DNA from: Spirodela intermedia
Taxonomy: Eukaryota; Streptophyta; Magnoliopsida; Alismatales; Araceae
Direction of reading: 5' to 3'
DNA length: 64,000 nt
NCBI GenBank assembly: GCA_902729315.2
Contig: LR746274.1
Coordinates: forward strand, 6,817,037-6,881,036
Positions 25,069-39,000 of this stretch are shown here, one piece after another (position 1 is the first letter of the stretch; the number at the start of each line of letters is the position of its first letter). Under the pieces are notes generated by a model. It searched no databases. It was given only the letters and a program-made list of their open reading frames with translations, and was not told the DNA's origin. The position numbers were made by a program, and so were the translations under genes.

Positions 25069-27750
25069 AGGAGCCGGTGGAGTCGAGTCGAGTCGAGTCG
25101 GACGCCTCTCCAGCGGCATTTATCTAACCCATTCATGAGATCATCAGATCGTTACGGGTCAACGCCATCTGTCTTCTACTCACTCGCCTTTGCTTTCGCG
25201 GGCCCCGTCTGATCTCGGGCTTCAGGAGAGGGAAGCCTCTGCCAGCTGATGGCCTACCGGCTACTACTCCTCTAGAGTTCCGCCGGAATTTATCAAGTGT
25301 ACCATAATCTGTGAATATTATTGCAAGGATTGTAATGTGTACAATTTTGATCAGATTCTTACCTCATAATCTCCTCTCCTCCCTTCTTCCTGTTTATGAG
25401 AGACTGAGCTCAATGGATGGCAGGTCATTCCCATCTCATAATATCTTTACCCTCTCGTTACCTTATTTTTCTGCCATGCTCTCTTCTTCTCTCAATCCAG
25501 AAGCGGAGGGGTTGCTTCTTCTCGTTACGCCGCGAAGAACACCCTATTTAATGTTCTTGGTGAAGATAAGGCGGGTCCGATGCAGAATGTTGAACGGCAG
25601 AACATCCTGTTTAATGTCAGGCTGCGACTCTTTGCCTGGTCTCTCGTAATAATAAATAAATAGATTGAATATGGACTATCGACGGTTCTCTCAATCCGAG
25701 GTTGACAAGATATATTATTTGCACATGAATAAAGCATATAGAAATTTAGAGATAAGAACTCTGCTTACGATCATATCTGAAATGTGTGAAGAAGTAAGAT
25801 TTTAGAGGAAATTCAAGCATCCCCCTTTCATAAAACCACAAGAAATCCAAGCCGACAGTTCGATCAAGGGATCGAATTGATTACAGAAACATCACTTCAA
25901 TTAGTAACTTTTTAGTGAGTAAATTATGTTAATAATCAAAAGAATAGGGACTCATAAAACCTTTGTCATAGAGGACAAATGGGAGAATGGTCGATAAATG
26001 ACGCAATTTATATGCACTTCTAACACCCATTATATAAGGAGTAACCTATGGTTAACCGGACGGAGGACAGCATCGCCAGGTCAATGCCACTAGATGAAGG
26101 GCTCTGTCACTAGGGTTAACCTAGATTTCCAGCATCAACGCCAAAAAAGGGGGATGGGGCGACGCCGGATGCAGGAGCGACGCCAGACAGCCTCTCCTCT
26201 GCTGCTAGGGTTCTGAAATTCTAACACTCAACTCTCTTCCGCTGCTAGGGTCCTTAAAACCTAGAACTTGTAACATTTACTCTCAAGATGGACTTTTCCT
26301 CCAAAATACCCTCAATCTTTTACAAATATGACTTTAAACTTCCAATAAATTGATCCCACATATCTAGTGGTGATGACTTGCCGATTGTCCCTCGTCAATT
26401 AATTGAAGTCTGCAGAGTAGATTAGAATCAGTTAAGATCAAGCTTAAGACACCAACTAGATCCCAATAATTTTATACTTTTTATATATATATAAATAGTA
26501 GAGTCAATGAATAATAGTAGTTCATGGACATAGTCGCCACGAGTTTTCACATAACTAGCCATTAAAAGATCAATACAAAAGATTGAAAAAAATTCATTGT
26601 GGACGACTCAATGACTGGGTTCGACATCAAGACTTCTCTTTTTTCAAACAAGGTTTATGGCAAAATTCAAAAGTTGACTTATGGGATTAGGGGAAGAAAA
26701 TAACTGCACAATTCAACACTTGAAGTAGAACCTCAATACAAATGCTGGAAAGATACTAACTAGCAGATATCTTCACTGCTATTTGCAAAAATCACTTGAG
26801 AACTAATTTTTAGTATCAAAACCAGCTGCGATTGAGAGGCATCCCTGTGCCATTAAATTATTCCAAATCATTATTACCCGATGATTTGATCCCCTCAATG
26901 GATGTGAGGCTGTCCTAACCGCCAGGGGACAAATCTCAAGCTTCACCAGCGACAGAATTTCATATTTACAGACCCCATCAGTCCATGTCTCCACTGAGAA
27001 TCAATCTGGTGAACCGAAGAAATGTTTGCACTGACGACTCAGCGTTGAGTTGACTTCTTCAAAAAATCTCCGATGAGATCAACAGGGAGCATCGAGCTCA
27101 AGCAGCTACCTTCACTGGGGACGCAGTTGGGTGGGGTGGGTGGGTGGGCCACAGCATAGCTCATTTTCTTGGCTTTTCCCTGAACCAGGGCGTGGGCGTT
27201 GTTGCCTCTGCCCACATCTGGAAGCTCCGTTCGCTGACAAGAAAACAAGAATTCCAGATCCTTGAACCTCCCAACGATTGAGCTTTCGTAAACCATCACA
27301 AAACTTTGACCAGTAGTAGTACGAACACAAAAACTCGGTTGGGGAGACGGCAAAATAGACGAGAAATGCAGATGAATAGGAGTTTTAAAGACCCTTTTCC
27401 GAGGGTAGAGAATACTGGGCGCCTAGAGTGAGAGAGGCTACTCTTTCCCTTGTATTTTTCTTTTTTTTATTGAATAGTGGGTCTCAGCAGCTCCAACCAT
27501 GGATGTCGAGGTTCTCACCCGAGAGCGAAAAATATCCCAAAAGATACAGCATAGGCTACATAATCGGAACCCACATGCTTCCGGGCAGAAGTTAATTGAG
27601 ACGAAAGCACGAACCATGCATCAAAATTGAATCTATATCACATGAGTCAAAGTTCCCAAAAACCAAGCATATATCATTGAAGGAAAAACAGAAAAAACCC
27701 ATTTGTTGGAACTTACATGAGGATATAAGGGCTGGCCACAAGTCCAATTT
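25069..27750. other. Intergenic DNA between convergent VIR and PIG-M genes
   Basis: This holds the presumed 3'UTRs of two convergent genes. A short GAGTC pentamer array (about 25079-25100) follows the VIR stop. Around 26040-26280 a GC-richer patch carries short repeats of a CTGCTAGGGT motif. Minus-strand open frames at 26803-26994 and 27039-27353 resemble no family I know and have no splice context, so I read them as chance frames or 3'UTR. Confidence 0.5.
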
Positions 27751-30700
27751 TCAATCAGCTTTAGGATTCCCGCTTGACTCTGATACAAAGAGCGACGCGA
27801 GTTTGTGGCGTTGGATAACCATGACCAGGACGTATGCATTAGCAAGGAGGAAGATTATGCTTGCTGCCCACAGCTGAATGAACACATTCTTGCCCTTGAA
27901 CTCCAACAGGTAGGCCCACATCAGCCAATGAAGTTGGGAGCCCATCCAGACCGATATACAGATTAGGCCCTCAGATCTTAGTTTCATCTTGCTCCAAGGA
28001 AGAATTAGAGGCAATAAACAGAAGAACCACACAAAATACTGCGCCGTGATAACCTGCCAAGGAATTGAATCAGGCGAAAGGATCAGAGCTGTGAATCATA
28101 TATACGAGAGTGTACCTGTTTCCTTGGGCAGAAGAAATCGAAACTTGACATAAATTTGTGTTTGATGGCTAAGATTATTAGCGTAGCTACTCACTCTACC
28201 AGAGTGAAACAGGTTATAGAGTCATGGATATATATATATTTTTTTCTTTTTAAAAGGAGATGAAACTCGAGGCAGTTCGCATTTAATGCCTGAGATGAAA
28301 CTTATAGAGTCAGCCATTTTTCTTAATAACTTTTCTTGGCTATTTATCTCATAACTCAAATGCACCCAAGGAAATGGAAATAATAACCAACCTTGTTGAA
28401 GGCGACAAAGGCGACTGTTTGCACGAACATGCAAAATGGGAGGTCTTGAGAGAAGCTCAAGACAAGAACCGCTTGCACTATCAACTGGGGAAAGAAAGCC
28501 ACCAGCTTCTCGATAACCGAGAACCCATCTTGGTGACGAAGATAAATGTGATAGAAGTAGATTGAGAAGTTATGCCTCGGGTCAGTCCTAGTGAGATGAT
28601 ACAATAGTGCCTCGTTTAAGAATTCCCAGCCGTAAAGGCAGAAGAAAAGAGCCGTACAGAGGAAAAAAATTGAAGCAGAGACCAACCCAAATAGCACCCT
28701 GCTTCTTGTTAGAAAACTTTTAAGGCAAATGAAAGGATCAGAAATCATCAACCAGAATGAAGCTTTTAAATTTGCCATTGCTATAAAAGAACTTGGCGCT
28801 GAGATATCCTGAGTAGAACTCCACAGCATGAGGGAGGGCTTTCCACGACACTGAAGAACATTTTCATTGAGAACCAGAAGGATTGGCAATGAGTATATGA
28901 CAGGGTAGATTCTAAAGTGGACGACAAGCCCATACCAAAATGCTGCCTGCAATACATTTCCTGGTGAAAGAAAAGAGAGGAACAAGCAGACAACTGTCAA
29001 CATATATTCTTCCGAGAGAATTTAAAGCAGAACATCTATTACTCTGAAATTACTACATATAACGCATTTAACCAACACAAAAGGTGAGAATGGAAGAACT
29101 AAAACAATTGAAGTAATCTCCCACGTATACAACAATGAAACTGAAACACAATGCTAGCCATTTTTCATCGACACTTGTAATGGCGAAATAAAAAAAGAAG
29201 GTATGATGTACAAGGATTTCTGGACATCATTCTGTCCTAAAAAAATATAGATAATTTCCGGAAAGGTAAACTTATGGCATCTTTTCTTTTCACGGAGATT
29301 TTCACCCATAAGTCAAAAACACTGCTCTGAATCCTCCATGATGAATGGACCCGGATAAAAGTATAATGCACAAACCAAAGAAAAGCTGCACGAATCGACA
29401 AGGTTCAGTGACTATATTGGTTGGTACCACTAACAGCCTGAATCTTTGGTTGGGCAATGGCAACCTGTGTTACACTCGGGTGGCTCAGGTACCATTTATT
29501 TATTTTCTTAGTTTTCAAGTGAAAGTATGTCGGGTATGTACTGATATGCCCTAACAGTTAACTAGTTATTCAAAAGAAAAAAAGAAAAGAGAGGGAAGAA
29601 CATGATGTTACAGGTGCAGTAAATTACCCACTCAAGTTAAGTTTTATGTTCGAGAAATGATATCACATTAATACATAAAATTTAACTTCTTGACAAAAAA
29701 CGGGGAGTCGCCACACACATTAATGTGTACACTAATGCCCACTGGCAAAGGACATAAAAATCTTGGCATTCATGTGAATTTTATATAAATCCTATACGTG
29801 CCCAGCTATTCGAACATCTCCCTGCGGTCCAATAAAAACGAAGGTGCAGTAGAGCACAACACTCGCTAATGCCTACTCGCAAATTTTGGTTATCTGAGGA
29901 ACTCTGTCGACATTCAGCTATTCACATACTGTTTCTCGAAGCAGCATTCCAAAATCTTTGAAAAATAAAAAAGCAGAGAAAACAGTTGAGCTCGGGTATG
30001 TGATTCTCGAGGGCGGAGGGCAGAGAGCACAAACCTTTCATAAGACATATTATGATCCACAGCACGATCGCACAGACAATGGGCTCGCAGTTTCCTCGAG
30101 TCCCAATGGTGAAGGTAAAGGGATTAAATAGCCAGGCCACAACACTGTACAGGCGCAATTTCTCAGGGACCTCGCGCAGCTTCAGGATGACGTGAATGAA
30201 ATACCCAACGAACAAATCTGAGGAATGGAGGAAAGCAGAGGAAGACGAAGAAGAAGAAGAAGAATCAGACATCAAGAGAAATGGTCCACGGGGTACAAAG
30301 ACTTGACTTCACATGACATCAATCGAAGCTCCGACTGTAGTTCCGACTAGACAAATGCTCGAGCAACTCACGCGCGTATTCCCTTGCAGCCGAGATTTCT
30401 ATAGAGAAATCCAGAGCACAACAAGAACAATATCGGGGATTCTTCCGATTTACTAGTTTTACAGAGTTTTCAACTAGGCAAATAAACAGATGCTCATCTT
30501 ACGCGCGCATTATGAGCATTTCCATGATCCGCACAGGGAAGCCCAAACCCTGGACTCGAATGACCCCCCTCCTGAGATCCCTCGAGTTCTATCTAGTTCC
30601 TCCCTCTGAGCAGAAGAAGATCATGCATCACTGAGGAGGGGAGAGAGTAGGGGAAGAGGAAGGAATCTTCATCAGACTCACCGGCGGCGGAGAAGAGGAG

Positions 30701-30961
30701 CTTCCCCCAGCAATGGTGGAGGAGGGAGTTGGGAACGAGGAGGGCGGCGAGGAGAGGGGAATAGCGGTAGGTGGACCGCCGGAATGGGGAAGAACCCGCC
30801 GCCATGAGCGCGGCGGCGTCGGAGAAGACGAGGTAGTCGACGTCGGTGTAGCGGACCTCCATGTGGGCGTCCTGCCACTCACCGTACGCCACCAGCAGGC
30901 CTCGCAGCACCGCCGAAATCACCATTACCCCCCGCAGATCCACCTTCGAAGGAAGACCCAT
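27751..30961 (-). CDS. PNT1: GPI mannosyltransferase 1 (PIG-M / PEANUT1), 4 exons
   Basis: PIG-M is the ER enzyme that transfers the first alpha-1,4-mannose from dolichol-phosphate-mannose to GlcN-PI during GPI anchor assembly. Exons, in order on the minus strand: 30961-30682, 30217-30035, 28960-28392, 28053-27751. They join GT-AG in phase to 1,335 bp (444 aa), close to the usual plant length of about 450. After a first membrane helix comes [20 protein letters not shown]. Its DxD (D40, D42) is the family's catalytic signature in the first luminal loop. Many hydrophobic segments follow, and the C-terminal part contains [15 protein letters not shown] chose the ATG at 30961, because the frame opens 21 codons earlier at 31024 but family members start close to this site. 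It is convergent with VIR. A (CT)n tract lies about 280 bp upstream. Confidence 0.93.
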
Positions 30962-31234
30962 CCTCCTCCCAAAACCCCCCTCTTTCCTACCACCAAATCT
31001 GCCACTGTATAGAGAGAGTGACACACGGAGAGAGAGAGAGCTGTTTTACCAGGCTATCTATTTCGAATCACCCAGCCAGAGGAGAGGGTTCCTGAGCAGC
31101 TCCCTCACCTGTCGTCCTGTTTGTTATCTCCCAGCCCTCCTCCTCCGGTCTTGGGCCCGAGAGTCTCTGATTGCAGAAGACGGTGGAATAGAAAAACTGC
31201 TGCCTTTTTTCATTCTATTCCCCTATGACCATTA

Positions 31235-31238
<4 letters not shown>

Positions 31239-31285
<47 letters not shown>
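31239..31285. repeat. (CT)n microsatellite upstream of PIG-M
   Basis: About 23 uninterrupted TC units, about 280 bp upstream of the PIG-M start codon. On the transcribed strand this is a GA tract. GA/CT repeats are frequent in plant promoters and 5'UTRs. Confidence 0.9.
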
Positions 31286-31288
<3 letters not shown>

Positions 31289-31507
31289 ATGAGGCCCTAA
31301 TCTTCATCAGGTAGGAGGTACTCAAGCCCTCCATTAGGCCAGGCCTTCTCAAGTTGAAGCATCAGAAAATAAAGCTAATATTTTTTAAGAATAATACAAA
31401 TACTTTTTCTTGGTTATGACGAGATGAATACACCAAAAACACTTGGACTAATTTCCGCCAGGATGAGGAGCTTAGCTTCAAGGCGAAGGGGGATCGAAGA
31501 ACAGCCC

Positions 31508-31552
31508 ACCTCCGCCTCCGCCTCCGCCTCCGCCTCCGCCTCCACCTCCATC
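31508..31552. repeat. (CCTCCG)n hexanucleotide array
   Basis: About seven near-perfect CCTCCG units. On the minus strand it would encode an alternating Glu-Ala run in an open frame, but that frame has no other support. Confidence 0.85.
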
Positions 31553-31835
31553 CATGATTGGTCCAGCTTTAAAGAACACTTGGCCATCCGCGCCCCCCCC
31601 TCCGCGTTGACCAGCCGCAGCATCCAAGACTGAATTTTGTGGAAACCCGGGCTGGGTGCTCTTTTTTTCCTCCCCCCTAGAAATCGAGGGAAATATCGGC
31701 GGGTGGGGTTCGTCGTCACTTTTCTGACGACGAGAACGATCTGGACGATAGGATGAATATTAGGCAGATCTAACTGTGTAACATCTTGGGTCATTCATTT
31801 CGTAAAAGGAATAAGGAAGCGGATATCAGACTAAT

Positions 31836-31863
31836 CAAATAAATAAATAAATAAATAAATAAT
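31836..31863. repeat. (AAAT)n microsatellite
   Basis: About six to seven AAAT tetranucleotide units in intergenic DNA downstream of the RBL stop codon. Confidence 0.8.
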
Positions 31864-32211
31864 TTTGCTCTGGAGGCCCGGATAACAATTTTGCTCTAAA
31901 AACTGCAAGAAGTTGAGCGTGTTCACATTTTCTCACTGACTTGGAAGATCTGGACGATAGGGACGGACTGAACTGTGTAACATTTTCCTCATTCATTCGG
32001 CAAAAATAAAGAAGAAATGTAAGCAAATAAGATGCCCTTCCAAAGCCCTTTTTTTCTCTATGGCAATGGGATCCCAAAAATGGATTCGATCTTTTCTCAA
32101 ATGTTCTGAACATCAGTGAAACCATTATTCTTTCTTTCTTTCTTTCTGGGGACTGCGAGAAAATCCAGGATGCATATCAGATGGACTTTGGACGGCATGT
32201 TATTCATTCAT

Positions 32212-33042
32212 TCAGCAAACCAAACAGAAACAAGAATCCATAAATAAATAAATACAAGGAAGAACTTTATCATACCCGAGTTTCCCGGGAATCGATCTCT
32301 GTTGGATATTACTGTTGTAACGAGAGAATAGAGCTTTCCCACTGGTCTTTTCAAACTGGAAAATAAAAAATTAACCCAGAGTCAGAATCCAAGACAAATC
32401 TGAAGGTAATTTCTTTAGAAAAAATTCAGAAATACATGAGTGCCTATTCAATTCATCAAAGACCAAGTCACCAAAAGCATTGAATCCCAAACCATAGGAA
32501 AAATATACTAAATGCGAATCGTTCCATCTTTGAGAAATGCGCAGGCCCTAAAAATATATGCACCCTTAATTCTACTTTTTTTCGACCCTTTTTCTGGGTA
32601 GAATCGTCAAATCTAATACGGATTCATGATGAGTCGGTATAAAATCAGACTGTCCGCAGCGTATCAGTCGGGTTCGCGCATAATGGATCCAACTTTAAAC
32701 AGAACCGGTAGACCTAGCCTTGGAGAGAGGAGAGGGGAGAGAGGAGAGAATAACGTGAAGTTGACCTGAAGGAATGACTCGACAGAAGCCTGATCATTTG
32801 GAGAAAAGGAGACTTCATCTCTTTTTCTCTCTACAAAGTCTCGATTCTGTTCGACCTGCATCACAGGAAGATGACGACCGAGGTCAGAACAAAAATATGA
32901 CAGTAAAAAACCAGTCATTTCACGATCCAGAAATATCAGCATTTCTATTAGATGGCCAAAGTATTGAAAATCAAATCATAGGGAGAGAAACAATATTCAG
33001 ATCATAATCTTAGAAATAATAACCCTGATAAATTCTCAGGCA

Positions 33043-33084
<42 letters not shown>

Positions 33085-36000
33085 AATATACAAGTATTGG
33101 AACTATATGAAAGTCACTGCTGCCAAGAAGAAGGGATATTCTAAAACGAACATCAAACGGAAGTAAAAAGTTGAGACTAGGCGACGTCATGAGATTTGCT
33201 GATAACATCAAGTATCTCGATTTTCAATGTAATCCTCAGATCGATCAATGTCGATCAGATTTGGGCCTGCAGAATCAGATTCATTAATGTCGATCTTGAT
33301 CCAGACGAGCAGATTATGCAAAAAAGAAGGCAACATGAATTTGCTTTTCAAGGTGATTGGATGCTGACTCAAGCGCAACCAGAAGAATCAGATCAGATTA
33401 TTGTAGACTTGGGCCTGTAGAATCAGATCGATTAATCTGAATCCTGATCCAAACGAGCAGAATATGCAAACCATAAGGCAACATAAATTTGCTTTTCAAG
33501 GTGATTGAATGCTGACTCAAATGCAACCAGAAGAATCAGATCAGATTAGTGTAGAATTGGGCCCACAGAATCAGATCTATTAATGTTGATCCTGATCCAG
33601 AAGCACAGATTATGCAAACCATAAGGCAACATGAATTTTTTTTTCAAGGTGATTGACTGCTGACTCAAACACAACCGGAAAAATCAGATCAGATTTGTGT
33701 AGAATTGGGCCTGTAGAATCAGATCGATTAATCTCAATCCTGATCCAGGCGAGCAGATTATGAAAACCATGAGGACAGGTTGATCAGTGAGCAAATAATA
33801 TCAAAACAGGAAGTACGGCCCACCTGGTCTATTAAACGTCTCACCAGACGTCGATGGCTCTCAACGGTTGTTTCTTCAAGGAATCTTTTCAAGACAATAA
33901 GAGGAATAGTTACCAATTCCGGGAAAGAGATGCAATAGCTCCACTGAGCAAAGTGGGCCGAAAGCTGCTCAATGGCAGAAAGGATGCATTCCTCTTGGAA
34001 TCCCCAAGACTTCAGCAGCTGTTTTGGAACCTGGAAGAAGAATGAGGCAGAAATAAAGTGAATCGTATCAGACTTCAATAACGGGCAGCAAATCAAGGAT
34101 CAGACGTGGGGTCAGAAGAACAAAAACTATACATAGACCCGACAGGTCTACACTAGAGGTGTCTACTCGCCCAGTTTTTCTGGGCATAGCCCTAAGAAAC
34201 AAGCAGAGAAAATAGATAGAACCCGTAGATTGGCGTCAAGATATGCCAGACCTGGGCCTTCATATGGCCTGCCCTTATGCCAACCAAACCCTTGGAACCC
34301 CTGGCTTCCCACCGCCATTCCTGATCCTCAAGCCAGTCATGAGCCATGTCTGCCGCTGGGCATGTGGTTTGTTGGGCTGGGGCAAGGCATCTTAGGGTCC
34401 AGCCAAGAGCTCATTTTCCCAGGCTTTTCTTTGGGTCAGAACAGTTGACAGCAGACGCTCAGACTGGTTGGCGTGGCTAAAAATCGCCACATCACATCAA
34501 CTCTAGTTTCCCTTAATAAGAAGGCGCTATATTGACCTCTCATCCTCTTCCACCACCTCCACCAATCATAAAAGTATAAATAAATGGAATAATGGACAGT
34601 AGAACAATGCTAACATGATCTCCACTTCATATTGATTTTCATGAGCAGAATAAAGCTGATGGTGATAATCATAGTAAGGACATATCTGCTACAAGTGATA
34701 AAATTGATACAAAATCAATAAAATTTATCACGACGGAATGAGAGCTTATTTTTCACTTCTGTACCTTTAGGACAGATGAGAAGCTACAAGTTCTTCCAAG
34801 TCCTGGCTCTACATTGCTGCTACCACTACATTCCAGGAAGTCAAGCACCAGGGAAACAATTGGAATGAAGACTCCACTGGCACTAGAGAGCTGATTAAGC
34901 ATTTGGACACATTTAATTCTCAAAGGCAAGTATCGACGTCCAGGAAATAGATGAGCTACCCCCGTCACAATCTGGATAACTGAATAAAGCACCGGTTGCA
35001 GATCATGATCTCTGATGTTCTTTGTGATGAACTTAACCCAGACATCAAGACAGTTAACGTACTGCCAACTGTGTATCCTCTGGAGTTCCTCCTGCACTCC
35101 ATAAAACAAAAAGAACAACGAAATTAATCCTTCCTCGTGAAGATCTTATACCACAAATAGAAACGCACGAATCTTTATTATGTACCGCCACATAAAACAG
35201 TAAGTAACATTTTTACTGAGAAAAGCGCACCTTATTAACAGTATGGGAAAAAACGAAAAGAAAAGGATAAATAATTTTTAATTTGTGGTTGTTTGACAGG
35301 GAAAAAACCTAAAATCAAATAGCACCAATTTCTGACCTGAATTAAACCTCCTGTAAAAACTCAGGAAAAAACTTAACTTTATTGCTGGTAAATATCGATG
35401 TCCAAAGGGCCACTAGGGAGTAAATATACGTGCGAAAACAATAGCAGGCAAGGATTCTGAATAAAAATAAGACCTAGGGAGCCGTCCATTAAAAAAACAT
35501 TCGTCATTCGTACAATTTTTCACCTCATCTATGAATAATTCAGGTCAAAGCACAAACCTTATTCTTTGTTTTTAGACCAGACTGCAAAACGTTGGCCAAT
35601 TCCTGCAAAGCAGATAGTACTTTCTGATATGCGCATTGAATGTCCACAGAGTAAAGTTCCACCATATTGTCACTGAGAAATTCTATCTGCTTAAAGCTTG
35701 CTGGCTCAACAAACTTGCAACGAGAAATAAACGCTCGGTAAGTTTGGGTTAAGCAGGCCTCAAGCCACTCAGAGCTTGATGTGGTAGCTATGTCTTCAAG
35801 AATGAAAAATGAAGATGAAGACAAATGTTTGTCACCGGTTGCCCAAAAGTGAACAGCAGTCTGCATTCAAATGTAAGAGCATAAGCTTCCAGGGAATTGT
35901 AAATATGTGTAACATCAAGATGACTACACAATATGACAAGTATCGCTGCAGTAGCGGAAGCAAAAGAAATATATTTCTATCATTATAATCATACTCAAAA

Positions 36001-39000
36001 GCAAGTTCTCATATGGAAAGGCCGAAGACGGGGGTCTCAATTGACCAGGCTAGCTCAAATCGGGTGTTAGGCCTAAAAAATAAGTCCAGAGGAAAAAATT
36101 GGCCCGGCCTGGCTTCATGTGTTGACGAGATGGATCACAGCTTTTGCTGGGTCACAGCCTGAAAAATAACCCACCAGCCACTGCCCCAACATCCACATCC
36201 ACTTCTCCACTACGAACAAAATAGCAAATAGTACAACGAGAGCAATTTTCTTTGAGCCCAAACTGTCTATTTATAGCTATAAATCGTTTTAGTATTCCAA
36301 CTCCTAAAGCCTGACAGCAAAGATGTTCTTGGGGTCACTGCTCGATGATTACTCGAAGTAGCCACTCAATAGTCAGGAACTGCATCATTTAGGAAATGCT
36401 GTATACTTGCAACTTAGATATGGAATGCAAAGCTAATTAAAAGTTTAGAAGGAAACTCAAAAAGGAAGTCAGTGAGGAATCTGACCTCAAAATGCCACCC
36501 AAAAGAAAAACTAATTGTCACACAAAATCCATCTTGGCCACAGAGAAAGTATCTTTTCTATTAAATGCGTTACAGGATATTATTTTATACAGAGGTGGTA
36601 ATCATTATGGATGCATAAACTACAATTTACTTTTGTAGCAGAAAATGTTGACTAGGTACCCAACATATCGGGGCCTTAACTACCATAGAAACAAAAATTT
36701 TATTTCTCCTGAAGTTTATCATACGGAAGCACACAAGAACAGATGCAGACCATCATTTGTATACAAATACCGAGTGATATATGCACTGTGCATAAGAGAT
36801 ATTAAATAACATCCACAAAGTAACAACAACTTTAAACCTCTCGAACAAAATGATCATGACCCTTTCTTACTAGAATGTAAGTTCATTCGATCCGAAAATA
36901 CTAAACAAGAATCATCAAATTTAAGTTCATTCGAGGTCAGGAAGAGGACCGTAGGTACAGCCTATTTTATACTTCTTCAGATGTTTTCATGTCAAGAGGA
37001 ATGAGAAAACTCACACATCTATCCTCTCTGTTTTTAAAAGACAGCATTCTGACAGAAAGATTTATAACTTTCATCAAGCTATCATCACCCATCATGAAAG
37101 ATAAAAGAACATGACTATGATCATAAAGGCAAGAAAAGAAGTACCTTGATGAGTCTGCTGAATAGTGAAGGGAAAGCAGAAAAGAACATAATTGAAGATC
37201 TGAGCTTAGATAAAGTGAATGCCAGTATCTTGCTGTCTGTTAATTGCTTCACTAGAACAAGAGAACTCCTCAGATAAGACTTTATCAGTGGTCTCACAGT
37301 CAACCACTTAGGAGAGCTATTTAATTTCGATATGCTCATTTTGCCACGGGACATACACAATAGCCTTCGGAAAATGCCATCAGCTTCACAGAGCACAAAT
37401 GTTATTATCCTGGAGTAGACTTCTTTACTTGAAATTCCCGTCCATGAAGAATCATTCGAATCACCAGTCCCATAGTGGCATGAAGCTCGAAATGCATTAA
37501 GAAGATTAGGAAGTGCAAGCATATTTGGCTCCTCCAAGACCATCCAACACCAAACATCTATTGTATGTGTCGTGAGGACTTTTCCCTGAAAAGGATTAAT
37601 ACCTTCCACTTCTGTGGCTCCATCTTTCCCATTTACTTCTTCTTCGTCAGAGGACTGTAGTTGAGAATTTTGAGATATCAGTAAACGAAGATGGCAAGAC
37701 TAATCAGAATAATGCCACCATAACCACTTCAGAAATGAAACAGTGCATCATCAAGTTGGTACTAGCTATGCAACAGCTAGATTTATATTACTACACGTTG
37801 TGAAGAAATTACTACGAGCCTCATTGCAATGAATTAAAAAATGAGCCAATTAAAGCATGTTGTGACAAAGTACCGATTTTAATGAGATAAATCATTAATT
37901 GCCTTGATAACTACAACCCAAAGATATAGAAAATCGGTAGTTACTGTATTCTTGATAACTACAACCCAAAGATATAGAAAATCATTAAAATCGTTACCGG
38001 GTTACTGTATTCCAAAGATATAGAAAATCATTAGTTGCCTTGATAACTACGGCTGACAATGGAGAAAAAAAGCCTCAGCTTGTCTAGATCCCAGGTAGTT
38101 ACTGTATTCTTCTCCACACTACTATAGATAGCGGTCAACACATCCTCTCTTTACTTCTTTCTTTCTTAAGGGAAGGGACGAACTTTGTTAGGAACCCACT
38201 GACCCATTTTCTGAAAAAATTAATTTTGACTTCAATCACCTTAAAGAGCGTATCTTAATGGGTAATCGAGTCACCACCAGCAGAGATAACTAAGTAAACT
38301 TATTTTTCCCCCGACTCCACTGAAGCCATCAGACAATGGCAATCCAAGATTTTAAGAGGAAATTTTGTACCACAAGTTTGATAACATAAGGGAAGAACTC
38401 CCCATCTGAATTTCCACTATCTTTAAATCAAACAGAGTCCAAGAAGCAGTGTTCTCCTTCAAATTCTCCTATTAGAATTGTCTTCTTCAAAATCAGTGTT
38501 GAAAGTAAACAGCAAATGGAAAGTCCTCGTTGCCTCTTCCAATTTGAAACAAACATTTATTTTATCCAGCTGATGCGAAACTGTTTTTTGATAAAGAGGT
38601 TCCAGCATTTAAATTCTAAGCTCATTGTTGGGAAAGGGCAGGTACTAGTATTCGATGAGGTCAGAAGCAGCCAAGCAAAGCTATTGTGTTACCTCGTCCA
38701 ACCAACCCTTCAATAGTTGCCTTTTCATTAAGATAAATGACCAAGACGTATTTTTTAACCGTCTATGTTGCATTATTTCTTAGTTTATTAAAAAATATGA
38801 TAACTTGAGTTAAGTTCGTTTTCAACACCCTCCAGAAATTGTGTGCCCCAAAAAAAAGCTTTCACAAGATTTGTTTAGCCATGTAAGGCTTGCATATCAA
38901 ATCTTGCATGTAGGTGTATGCACTCACCATAATGAACTAAACTCACAATTGAAAACTACCTCTTCCGCAAAGCAATGCATTAGAATGGTAGAAAATAAGT

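Larger units (their letters stand above)
30962..32211. other. Intergenic DNA between PIG-M 5' end and RBL 3' end
   Basis: This contains the presumed PIG-M promoter/5'UTR, with GA/CT-rich stretches from 31010 to 31290. A CCTCCG hexamer array lies near 31510 and an (AAAT)n tract near 31840. Open frames here are made largely by those repeats, and I see no real gene. Confidence 0.55.

Noticed and set aside
27039-27353. Minus-strand frames downstream of PIG-M
   Set aside because: No recognisable domain, poly-Pro runs from a GGGTGG repeat, and position fits the 3'UTR or intergenic DNA.
30713-31235. Plus-strand frames opposite PIG-M exon 1
   Set aside because: They are the complement of a well-supported GC-rich exon and its leader.
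33228-33776. A CRISPR-like array
   Set aside because: Units are 148 bp and homologous throughout, with no short repeats separated by unique spacers, and this is a plant nuclear intron.
34140-34500. A hAT-type MITE or other transposon in an RBL intron (also 36020-36190 and 42640-42770)
   Set aside because: GGGCC-rich words and a TAGAGGTGT-like start hint at one, but I could not find matching terminal inverted repeats or target duplications.
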